The notes beneath the pieces were generated by a model that saw only the letters and a list, made by a program, of their open reading frames with translations, was not told the DNA's origin and searched no databases. The translations under genes and the position numbers were made by a program. A stretch of DNA of 64,000 nt from Nematopogon swammerdamellus (Eukaryota; Arthropoda; Insecta; Lepidoptera; Adelidae). Below are positions 23,590 to 33,336 of this stretch, piece after piece. Position 1 is the stretch's first letter; the number at the start of each line of letters is the position of its first letter. Where the stretch lies: the NCBI GenBank assembly GCA_946902875.1, contig OX336342.1, forward strand, positions 15,617,523-15,681,522. Reading direction: 5' to 3'.

Positions 23590-24214
23590 AAAAAAACATA
23601 AAACCGGCTTCCAAAATATATGAAATAAAAAAAATAAACCCTAGGTTGAAGGTGGTGCTAAAAAGGCTACACAAATCACAAAGGATATCATCTACTCATA
23701 TTTTCTTTTATGCATCATTTTTGCTTGCTTTAGCACTGCCTTCAACTCTAGGGTTGGTTTTTTTTATTTCATACATTTTTGAAGGCGGTTTTTATATTTT
23801 TATTTTAAATAGTTTTTTAGTTAGGCATTTCTACCGCAACGCTTACCACTCAATGCCAAAATGTAGATGTGAATGGAATAATGAATAATAAAAAAAAAAC
23901 ATGAAACCGGCTTCCAAAAAAAAGTAGAACTAAAAAACTATTTAAAATAAAAATATAAAAACCGCCTTCAAAAATATATGAAATAAAAAAAACAAACCCT
24001 AGGTTGAAGGTGGTGCTAAAAAGGGTACACAAATCACAAAGGATATCATCCACTCATATTTTCTTTTATGCATCATTTTTGCTTGCTTTAGCACTGCCTT
24101 CAACTCTAGGGTTGGTTTTTTTTATTTCATACATTTTTGAAGGCGGTTTTTATATTTTTATTTTAAATAGTTTTTTAGTTCTACTTTTTTTTGGAAGTCG
24201 GTTTTATGTTTTTT
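23590..24214. mobile_element. Foldback element made of two tandem halves
   Basis: Inverted ends (AACATAAAACCGGCTTCC at the left; GGAAGTCGGTTTTATGTT at the right) enclose two direct copies of a ~240-bp block with GGTTGAAGGTGGTGC and GCACTGCCTTCAAC (from about 23643 and 24001), each itself containing inverted sequence. The coding-like frames here are mirror images produced by the repeat. Confidence 0.7.
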
Positions 24215-24680
24215 AAAACAGTTTTTTTATTTCAGTTTTAGTAATTTTTTGCTATTAATGTACTCGGCGGAATTACTCGGCAGAATTCCGGAATTCCGCC
24301 TCTCTTTCCAATCCGATCTTGACCAAATTAAAATGGGACCACCTCAGGGTTATACCCTTTAAAAAAAAAAAAGAATTCTCAAAATCGGTCCTCGCGTAAC
24401 AAACATAAAAAAAAAGAAAACATACCGTCTAATTGAGAATCTCTTAGGTCTAAAGTAAATTGCTCGTGAAGACAAATGCAAGGAGCCCAAACACGATGGG
24501 TTTATCATGTGTAGTTTAGGAGTTCCTATGGCCACCTTCCGTCTCCATCATCAGACCAGCTCGATGGTACTCTTACCATAATAATATATTAAGCGCATCT
24601 GGCCGGTCGGAAAAGATTTCAAATTTAGAATATTCATGAAACAAGGGTCTGAATATGTATCACAATATCCACATCAAGTC

Positions 24681-24890
24681 CACATCACAAAAGTTTTGCT
24701 GAAGGTAACCACACACCATAGTATTATGTTGATTTTTCATAAACCGCTCAATCAATTTCGATAAAATTTAAATGGGACCACCTTACCTCACCACCCAGTA
24801 TGACCTACCAAACAAAAAAAGAATTTTCTAAATCGGCCCTCAATTGACGGAGAAATCGCGTAACAAACATAAAAAAAAAACGTACAGTCG
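24681..24890 (+). repeat. Dispersed repeat, copy 2
   Basis: Match of 16632-16830. A related shorter, diverged piece precedes it at about 24300-24430. Confidence 0.8.
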
Positions 24891-24895
24891 AATTG

Positions 24896-25273
24896 GGAAG
24901 TGGGTTAAATAGGTTGCATGTTAATATCACATTGAGATCACCAATGTTAAATAAGTATTGTGGTGGTTGAATAAGTTAAAAAATGATACAAAGAACTTCT
25001 CTGTAGTACTCAACACTGAAAATGTTAAAATATTGTTAATTCATCCGGCGAACGGACTGAGCGGTAAAGAGGGTACTAGCAAATTATGAGAATACTTCCC
25101 TGCAATTGCTCATCCATGTTTTCTTAATTTTGAAAAATGTTCCTAATAGGTCAGTAAATGTTATAGTCTGTTATTTATTATGTAAGTATACGTGCATACC
25201 TACATCCACATTTTCTTTTTATGTCCTAAATTGTGGTGACAGTAAAATGAGACAACAATAATATTCTATACCT
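24896..25273. other. Gene-free stretch
   Basis: AT-rich; nothing recognised before the truncated LINE starts. Confidence 0.4.
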
Positions 25274-26666
25274 ATGTGCTTTAAAAAATATGTAATAACA
25301 TATGTACGGTCCCCGCAGTACCTAAGTAATGACTTTTCGAAGCAACTTTTCGAAGAGAGCCTCCGCCAAACTGACAATCTTCCCCTCCTACAAAAGGCAT
25401 GGATTTACGATAACTACCTGACATCAAAACTTTCATGGCCATTTCTCGTCTACGACTTCACAAAGCAAAACCTGACTAAATTAGACTCTTATGTGACCAG
25501 ATTCCTGAAGTCATGGTTTGGACTGGCTCACCCGGCTGACTCGTCAACGCTGTACAGATCTCACAATAACTTTGGACTGAACATTAAGAAACCATCGATA
25601 TTTTATCAAAAGGCGAGAATAGCCAAACGATGTATATTCAAAGACTCCAATGATAGCGCTATTCAAGCCTTACCCAACACATCGCTATCAGATGAACTGG
25701 AATCGAGACTCGACTTCTACAAATCATTCCAAGTTGGCACACGCACCAATAGATCTGGACTCGGCATAGAAACAGCAAAGTCTGATAAAGAAATACTGAA
25801 AGGTTTTGCTCAGGAGGACATGGAACAAGGTTTCAAACTTCACGACTTAAACCTAGAAATGCAGAATGATTGGCTAACAGTGGGCGACTTCTGCATCCCT
25901 CCTGCATTGAAGTGGAAATCGATAATATACAACTGGTCCCCTGAGCTGCTTAAGTTCTACCTGAATGCATTCCAGCTTACTCTCCCCGACCCGAGTAACC
26001 TAGTTAGATGGGGGAAATCTACAAATAGATTATGCCCGTCATGTAAGGAGTCCGTAGGCATGGCCAAACATTTGTTATGCGGATGCAAAATACTACTTGA
26101 GCGAGGCCAGTATTCCTACCGCCATGATAAAGTCCTCCAAATCATCAACCATCAGAGGCCATCAACCTGTCAATTGCGCGGACCAGGAAAGGGCTAACCA
26201 GTAGCGGCTTCCAGAAGGTCAACTTTGTGAGACCTGGAGCCAAAAAGCTGCCCAAAGATAGGACTAAACCTTCTTCAATTTTGGGAGCAAGGATTGGGAA
26301 TTTTTGATGGACACACATGAGAAGCATTACCAGATGCCTTCGGAATTCTGTATAACAGCATTAAGACCGGATATATTCATATTCTCAAGAGCGACAAAGC
26401 ATGTACTACTTGTTGAACTTACAGTTCCATGGGAAAGCAACATACCGAAGGACCACAACATCAAACTTAACAAGTACTGCAACTTAGTAGACCGGATTGT
26501 GAGAAACGGATTCAAGACTGATCTCTTTGCTGTGGAAGTCGGAACAAGAGGACTAGCAACGAAGTCGCTCTACAGTCTCTTCAAGAATCTAGGGCTGCCT
26601 GCCAAGATCGACGCTAAGCTCATACATGGAGAGAGCTTCGAAAACGTCACTAGAAGCATCCTATAG
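25274..26666 (+). pseudogene. R2-like LINE, 3' half of the ORF (zinc knuckle and restriction-like endonuclease)
   Basis: The reading frame covers the region C-terminal to a reverse transcriptase: a long helical stretch (WIYDNYLTSKLSWPFLVYDF), a CCHC knuckle C-x2-C-x8-H-x4-C beginning CPSCKES (about 26033-26086), and, after a frame change near 26160-26300, a restriction-enzyme-like nuclease with RPDIFIF and VELTVPWE (about 26364-26441). CCHC followed by this nuclease is the hallmark of site-choosing LINEs of the R2/R4/NeSL/Hero type; APE-type LINEs lack it. The RT is missing, so the copy is 5'-truncated as well as frameshifted and cannot move by itself. The clade cannot be fixed without the RT. 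Related tails occur at five other places here. Confidence 0.7.
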
Positions 26667-26890
26667 AATATGGATAGGTAGAGAGAGCGAGGTCGAGAGC
26701 GGGACTGGTGTTTCCCCACGTCCTAGTCAACGCAGACTAGCTGACGAGGGATTGATGCGAGCCGAAACGTGAAGCATGCGCGGGAAATTTAGAGTGGCCA
26801 CTCACTAGTCCCGACCTTGATTAACACCCTCCTCTACTGCCGATGGGCCCGGATATGTTCAGTGAAGCCATCGCTAGCTTAGTTCCACAC
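26667..26890 (+). repeat. 3' UTR of the R2-like LINE
   Basis: The segment with CTAGCTGACGAGGG, GAGCCGAAACGTGAAGCATG and CCCGGATATGTTCAGTGAAG, ending CACACCTTCC, recurs at 43000-43167 and inverted at 41281-41500. No poly(A) or microsatellite tail is seen, as expected for R2-like elements. Confidence 0.75.
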
Positions 26891-26912
26891 CTTCCATTGA
26901 GCTAGAAAAAGA

Positions 26913-26960
26913 GAATCCGGTTATAGAGCGTTGTCCCTGTCGCACGAACTCGACCGGATT
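26913..26960. repeat. Related short inverted-repeat fragment
   Basis: AATCCGGTTATAGAG and CCCTGTCGCACGAACTCG match parts of the MITE at 23334-23413. It ends with CCGGATT, the reverse complement of its start. Confidence 0.5.
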
Positions 26961-27113
26961 GTCTTTAAAGCCCGATGTGCATTATTTACTGCCGTGTACT
27001 GTACTTACATTGAAAAACATTATCATAACAGTTGAGAAAAGTTAGAAAATGTAGAAAGTATGTCTGTCTGCAGACTGCGTGTTGAAGTTGAGTAACAGTC
27101 GAGATTTGCTCAC

Positions 27114-27844
27114 CTGATGTAGACGACGGAGGAGCCGCTGACGATCCGCCTCCAGCCGAGAGGCACGGTGACGGAGTCCGTCCCTCCGCGCTCACTCACA
27201 CCCGCGTCCAGCTCCACCCCCGTCGGCACCACCGCCAACACTACACCCTCCGCGGTCCTCACCAGTCGGTGAACACTATTCACTGACGCACCGCTTCGTG
27301 CACTCACTTGTCGGTTCAGTATGCTAATGCTCTGATTCAATATAGACTGATGTGAAATATTTTGTTCGAGGAACTGATAGTCGATCCCTCCGTTACAGTT
27401 CTGGAATTCTTCGGAATCCCGCTCGCCGACGGAGCTGCAGCCGGGCGACCGCCCGCCGCCCCCAGACCCGTCCCGCGTCTCTGACCGTCCTTGGACCGGG
27501 TCCACGAAGCGACCGAGGCCCCGGTACGTGCTCGACCTCGCGACCTCCTCCGAGATCTCATAGTTGCCGCAAGAAGCCTCAGGGGGCGCGCTCGCCGCCT
27601 TGTAGTGGAATGTGGGCATCGCCCCGTGGAGGGCAAACTCGCTCCGCTCGTAGGTGTCGGCCGCGTCGGGGCACCGATAACGGTGGCGGTCCGCTACGGC
27701 GGGCGGCCCTCGCGACGAGTCGGGCGCAGGCCCGGGCTCCGCCGGCGCATCCTCGTCGCAGCCGCCGCTAGCGGACGCGCGCCGCAGCTCGGCCGCGTAC
27801 ACGAGCAGCCGCGGTGCGCCGCACGCTGCGACCCGGTCCGACAT
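27114..27844 (-). CDS. First coding exon of an MBD5/6-like (six-banded-like) protein
   Basis: The first in-frame ATG is at 27844 with G at -3; the open frame continues upstream to about 28012 without another ATG. The exon encodes 243 residues and ends after two bases of a codon at a good donor (CATCAG/GTGAGC, last exon base 27114). The beginning is low-complexity; the end reads VPLGWRRIVSGSSVVYI plus a split Ser/Arg codon. That is the start of a methyl-CpG-binding domain; human MBD5/6 have VPVGWQRK..YVSPSG at this point. MBD5/6 proteins act in chromatin with the PR-DUB deubiquitinase complex, and their MBD does not appear to bind methylated DNA strongly. A Toutatis/BAZ2-type MBD protein is an alternative. 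The remaining exons were not found to the left, so the gene probably has a long intron or leaves the window. Strong CpG content of the exon fits a promoter-proximal position. Confidence 0.6.
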
Positions 27845-28640
27845 CGCACGCCCGAGCCAACATCCCCGCCGCGCGCCTAGCTGCTGCCGCCGCGCGGCCG
27901 CGCGCACCCCGACCCTGCGCCTGCATGCCGCCCGCTCCGGCTCCTCGGCATCCGACCCGCCGCGACCGCCCCGCAGCCCGCAATAAACTTTACGAGCGGC
28001 GGCAAGGAACAATACGGTGGCTGCTACCTACAGTATTGTTCGCTCGCTACCTGCCCGTGTTTACTTCATATTGGCACATCATCGTACCTACTAATTTGAC
28101 AGGGGTCACTACACTAGTTACCGCCGCACTCAACACTTCGCTTGGATTGGAACTCTCCCCACACTGTGCACGCACACACACTTCACTGCACGGATTTTCT
28201 TGTTTAAATTGTATTCTTTCTACGAACACCAAGAAAATCTAATCAAAACTCGATCCTTCTGTTGACAGCAGCGATCGCTCAGCCATCGTCCTGTCACTCG
28301 CGCGGCGGAACTGGGTTCGATGGTCGAGTCGAGCGAGGAAGTGCGAACTAGAACGAGATGAAATGAGATGAAATTGAAAGAGAAACAGCAAGCAAAGCGA
28401 GACAGACATCATGCATTGCATGCATGACACAAACAAAACCAACCATAGCGCAAGAAGTCCACCCACACACACACACACGCACACTGGAATTGGGCCCCCT
28501 CACGGTGACGACGTCGACGCGGAGGCGCGGCAGCCGGGCGGCGACGCGGCGGCGGCGGAGGTACGTCGGAGGGTCCCCATCATTCCATCCATTGAATTGC
28601 ACAAGCGTCGTCGTTTAAAGTGAGACGGCTCTTCACAATT
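27845..28640 (-). promoter_or_regulatory. GC-rich 5' region of the MBD-like gene
   Basis: It is CpG-rich next to the exon, with a (CA)n run at about 28463-28480 and a GC patch at 28500-28565. It probably holds the 5' UTR and promoter of the minus-strand gene. No TATA box or transcription start could be fixed. Confidence 0.35.
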
Positions 28641-28939
28641 CCACAAATTGAAATGTTTTCTAATATGACCAAGTGAAAAGCTACTAGAATTATCCAGTTC
28701 CGATCATGCATTCATATAGGAATGATCAATGTCAAGCTAATTTTGAATTTATATTCTCTTTCTCTCTCTCTCTATCAATCGAAAGAGATGAAACTAGACA
28801 ACATCGACCTGATCGGACGAGAAGCATAAAATATGTAATGCCTACATATAAATATTACCCCCGTTATTAGGTAAATTTGGGTGTTTTTTTATATTGGTAC
28901 AGCGTTAATCTTACCCTTACGTAAATACTTAATGAATAT
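28641..28939. other. Gene-free stretch with a CT microsatellite
   Basis: A CTCTCTCT run at about 28757-28774; otherwise AT-rich and unrecognised. Confidence 0.4.
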
Positions 28940-29606
28940 ACAGGGTGTTGTATGTAATGGCCGCTACATTAAATTTAGGAAATGTTTATTGGGATCAATA
29001 GCACATAATATTATTTAGTTACTTCGTAACAAATGCATCACTCCATAAAAAATCTTCAATACTTAATAGGCTATTCTTCCACTTCGCCGATCCCTGCATG
29101 CGAAAATGTACCTAAACGATCGAACGTAAGGTTATTATTGCTTCGCAGCTGCGCGCGGACGCGTGGTCTTGAAGCAAACTCAATAACGCTAAGGCTGTTT
29201 CTTTCGATAAAAATATAAATACCTACACAATTTATTTATTTACATATTTAGTATTATTTTATTATTTTTTATTCGTTTTTTCTTGGTAGGTTTTTTTGTT
29301 TTACATTTTAATTGTAGTTTTAGCTACTTTTAATTTAATAGAATTATTTTTAAGTTTTATTAGTAATAATAATATTTTCTGTTAAAGATGCATGGCGGCA
29401 CTGCGTGAGTTTTTCGACCCCGACCCGTCCCGAGCCAGCACACTCCCCCCGCGCGCGTCAAATTACACTTGACGAAAACATAAATTTCAAAAATTAATAT
29501 TTCCAAAACTAGACACTTTAGAGAAAAACTTTGTGTACTTTTTCGCTCGGAAAAACATGAGGATTGCGCTGGCGAAATTAATGTACTGGCCGTTACAACA
29601 CCCTGT
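28940..29606. mobile_element. 667-bp inverted-repeat element (ACAGGGTGTTG ends)
   Basis: ACAGGGTGTTGTATGTAATGG at the left matches the reverse complement of GGCCGTTACAACACCCTGT at the right over about 19 bases. TAT flanks both ends, so the duplication may be TA or TAT. The interior has a GC-rich patch (29397-29460) and no transposase. Confidence 0.7.
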
Positions 29607-30395
29607 TATACTTACAAAACCTACCTATTCAATTCAATAACAGTCACTCACACTAGTGAGTTCCATACTAAATAAAGAGTCTTTATTTAGTTTAGTATGG
29701 AAAAAAAAAGTTCACCGTAGAACAAAATGCCACATAACTTTTTTGCTCCAAATAGGCTCCGGAGTACCTGGTTTGCTTTATGACCTATGGTCATACATAA
29801 AACACCCGGTATAGCTTATAGTGATCCTTAAGAACTACTCTATATATTGGCGAAAACCGCTTCAAAATCTGTTCAGTGTTTCCGGAGGTTACCTCAAACA
29901 TACATACATACAGACAAACGTTCCCTTTTATAAGAAGTAGAGATAGAGATAAAGAAGAAGATAGACATATTGATTCGTTTGTACATACACACATATCACA
30001 CACGCTGAATCCCGACAATCGGGGTAAGCAGAGTAATCGGTCTCAAATAAGTTGAAGATATATTATACCTACTTGACCTAAATAAATTCTTTTTGAATTC
30101 ACAGCAGCAAACGCCGAAAACATTTTTGTTTTTCGATTCAATTAGTCGTTAAAATCAAAGATCGCGAAATTTGTGAAGTATATTAGTGTTGTATTGCAAA
30201 TATAGTCTGTTCTCTTTGGTTTGTTTACAGCTAAGACCAAGTATTTGTTGCACAGTTTATATTGGTTCACAGTTATTCTACACAGGTTGGTTAGCGAGAA
30301 TTATAAAAAAATAACCTAGACTTCTTAATTACCTACTATTGCTATTGCCCTAAAGGACCCAATAGTTTGAATGTAAAAAAAAATTACCTAAAACT
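29607..30395. other. Gene-free stretch
   Basis: The only recognised element is an ACCGATTACTCTGCTTACC-type word (inverted, about 30012-30041) that recurs at 58629-58660 and so belongs to a dispersed repeat. Confidence 0.4.
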
Positions 30396-30616
30396 TTTAT
30401 GGAAACTGACACGGTTGGCTACATCACCTACAAACATCCTCAATGTCACCCTTGATCCTCAATGACCAATACCTTGGTCCACTGAGTGCCATGTCAGTGC
30501 TTCCATTTGGTCATGCCGGCTACACTGAACTGGACGTAAAACTTAAACTATTTACATAGGCGTTTGACCCACTTGACTGCATCGATGCTTGACTGACCTT
30601 TCATTTCACTGGCACG
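30396..30616 (-). repeat. SINE B, 3' part
   Basis: On the minus strand it has the TTCAGTGTAGCCGGCA block and GTCAGTTTCCATAAAA tail. The Pol III head is missing and a short internal segment is rearranged. Confidence 0.65.
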
Positions 30617-30619
30617 TCC

Positions 30620-30651
30620 ACACAGTACTGTGGAGACGTGCCGGTTGCGTG
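30620..30651. repeat. 32-bp near-perfect palindrome
   Basis: The sequence centred on CACAGTACTGTG reads almost the same on both strands (GGCACGTC.. / ..GACGTGCC). It directly follows the SINE fragment. Function unknown. Confidence 0.6.
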
Positions 30652-30833
30652 CCGGCGCGGCGTTCAGACTGCCTTAGTATCTCTCCTTAGTTTTCGGTGT
30701 TGTTAGGAAAAATCAAAGTATATCTGTTATTTTATTTATTAATGAACAAGTCTTCCTAAAATTCAATACATAAAATAAAAAATTAGTAAGTAAACAAGTA
30801 CCTTACTTTTTTTTTATTTATTTATTTTTTTAT

Positions 30834-30918
30834 TGATGCTGACAAGGTTGGCTTCATCACCCACAACATCCGTGATGTCAGCCCACAACACCGGGTGAAC
30901 TTGGTGCCACGTCAGTGA
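30834..30918 (-). repeat. SINE B, 3' end fragment
   Basis: Minus-strand GTGGCACCAAGTTCACCC and CATCACGGATGTTGTGGG match the SINE B 3' region. Confidence 0.7.
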
Positions 30919-30944
30919 TTTAAACATACATTTTCTTTTGTAGC

Positions 30945-31603
30945 GATATTTTCACGAGCGTCTCTTTGTAGTAAGCACTAAGCACCTGACAGTTAACTTT
31001 TTTTTTTTACGGAAAGGCAAGGATACTGTGGCCGTATAGCCATGTCTTGTTTTTTCTTTCTTCTTCTCATTTGCATTTGTTTTCTTCTTTGCGGAAATCA
31101 AAACTGGGGCCAAAAATAAAAAAATAAACTTTTATAAAAAAAATTTCATACAAAATGGCGACTTCCGCGAATTTATTTTCAATAGCGACTTAGGATTGCC
31201 CCTTCTCCGGCTCTGCGGGAAGTGCAGCCCCGCCGTCCTTTCGTAACACAGCGCAGGCACCCATGCCTGCGCTTTGTTACGGCGGACGGGGGCTGCACTC
31301 CCTCCGCGCCTCCGGCTTATAAACACACTCTAGGGAATAGCCACACTAACAGGTTATGTCGGGGCGGTGGATTTAGTTTTTCCGCAAAGTATGTTTATTA
31401 CCCCTATTGTAGTTTCAAATGTTGTCAACACACACCTATCTATACACCATTCTATACGACGCACGACGAACTTGCTTCGCTTCTCGACTTTCGTTACATG
31501 CGTTGTGCGTGGCAAGGCAAGCGCGTAGTATAGCAATTTTTTTTTCAGCAGCGTTAGCTGTCAGGTGCTCACTACAAAGAGACACTCGTATATTTTCCCC
31601 TAG
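30945..31603. mobile_element. Foldback element with GC-rich central hairpin
   Basis: The left arm (GTCTCTTTGTAGTAAGCAC and AGCACCTGACAG, about 30959-30992) is the reverse complement of the right arm (CTGTCAGGTGCTCACTAC and AAAGAGAC, about 31558-31592). Midway lies a strong hairpin (31222-31298). The element is non-coding; short open frames on both strands mirror each other. Confidence 0.7.
31222..31298. repeat. Central hairpin of the foldback element
   Basis: GTGCAGCCCC.. and AGCGCAGGCA on the left pair with TGCCTGCGCT and ..GGGGCTGCAC on the right, giving arms of about 36 bases with few mismatches around a 4-6-base loop. Confidence 0.8.
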
Positions 31604-32959
31604 TGTAAGGAAATTTTCAAAATTGACTTGACAACCCTTAATGCTGCAGCAGCGCCCTCGCGCAAACGTCATCCACGTTCATTTCAAGCATCGTGATTTC
31701 AAGCATCGTGCGTGATTTCGTGATTTCGATATCGTGGATTGCGAACCTAGTAGTATTATATTCTTTGATTGCGAACATCCAAATTGGCCGTGCGTGCACA
31801 TGGTGTTTTTATCATAGAAATAACCTAAGTCAATGGTTTTTATGTAACAAATAAAAAAACTGTGACAAGGTATTAAACGAGCGAGTGGACGAGGGAGAAT
31901 GAAGAGGAAATTAAGTAACCTCGACGTTGAAAAAAGCAGGTGAGATGATGGCCTTTTCGTTCCTTTGGGATTCATACTGTCCAGATTTCTGTTTCTTTAG
32001 ACTTTAGATGTACCAGAAAACTTGAGTGAAAACCCCATGTGATCGAGTTATAAGCGAACATATAATCGATGACGGTGCACGCGTCGAATACATACAGGTT
32101 TTGCTCTTTATTAGTAAGTTTTCACCAGGAAATCTTAGCACTGGTGCGTGGTCCCCGAATGTTAGGGATTTATTTTATTACTGCCAAACTGGTTGCTCGT
32201 GGTCAGACGCAGCGCAGCCAATCACCCCCGAGGAGGTGGCAGTCTGGCTTGAAGGCCGACCAATGTCGCTGGGGATAGGCTGTCAACCAGCAATTTTAAG
32301 ACCCGTGGGTTGTAGGAATAGGGAAAGGAAGCCCATTCCACACTGTTGCAGTGCGATGTAATACAAGAACTATTTAGAGAATAAAAAAAAAGACGGCTGA
32401 AGGTACTGGAACATCGATATGGACAGTTCAGAAATTTTTGAGAGAATCGAAGAAATCTGTTTTCCTTACTCCTGGATAGAAAAGGCGACGTAGACAGTCC
32501 CATACCCAGCTATAGTCGCTATATTCAGGGAGGGTGTTACACCAACCCTAAAGCTCCCTAAAGGTATTGTGTTGCCCATTCGTGTCTGAGAATAGTTATT
32601 AGTAAGTTTAACCAAGAAATAATACCAGTATTCAGTGTTTTGGTAGAAAATTGGTAGAATTAGATAATGAATTAAAACTAGCGGCGCGCAAAAGGCGCGC
32701 AATAAGTGGCGCGCGCGCTCCATCTGGGAGCCAACGGTCGTCGACGAAAAGTGGAGCTCGCGCGCCAAAATTTCGCATTTTTGAGCGCCGCTAAAAGGGC
32801 CTGGGAGCCAAGGGGTAGTACTATTTTAACGTGTGAGACTCAAAGGGTTAAACTAAGATTCCTGCATAAAAAATATGTATATAACATTTTAAATTCACTT
32901 AAACAGTCGAAGTATAAATACTATTAACAAACACATTACAAAATAAAGATAAATAAATA
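31604..32959. other. Gene-free stretch
   Basis: It contains small repeats (CGTGATTTC words at 31690-31730) and a GCGCGC-rich patch with inverted symmetry at 32685-32800. I looked here for the missing first exon of UTP18 and did not find it. Confidence 0.4.
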
Positions 32960-33336
32960 AAGAGGTTCAGAGGGTTCATTCCGCCGGTTGCTTGTCCAGT
33001 AACCGAGTGGGTGGATACGGGTTGCGGCCCCGGACACCTCCAGCTACTATTGTCACACTCCCAGTACCTCTCCGTGACAATAGCATCCTTTCTTCCTTTT
33101 ACCCACACCTAGTCCGCTACTATCCCGTCTCATTTCCACTTCCCGTACCTGCCCCTTTTACGCCAATCCAAGGTTGCCGTGCCGAAGGATGCGTGGCTAG
33201 AGGCGAGTCTAGTCTCGAGCGTGCCAAATAAAATCCTGGGGTTTGGTGCCCCCAGGCTCTAATATAGCCTTACCCTGGCAAGCGGGGCTCTGCCAGGGTC
33301 GACAGTTTACTTCCCTAGCTACTCGTGGGACGAAAA
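32960..33336 (+). other. Probable 5' UTR of the RTE LINE
   Basis: GC-richer sequence directly upstream of the LINE ORF. Its composition matches the element more than the flanks, but the 5' boundary is a guess. Confidence 0.4.

Noticed and set aside
23646..24216. Repeated small hydrophobic protein frames
   Set aside because: The same peptide appears on both strands because the DNA is palindromic; there is no evidence of translation.
27845..28012. Extension of the MBD protein to about 300 residues
   Set aside because: The frame is open but has no ATG upstream of 27844; a non-ATG start is not needed to explain it.
27352..28242. Long plus-strand frames opposite the MBD exon
   Set aside because: They are shadows of the GC-rich minus-strand exon. 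They contain no domain, and the minus strand has the MBD sequence and a splice donor.
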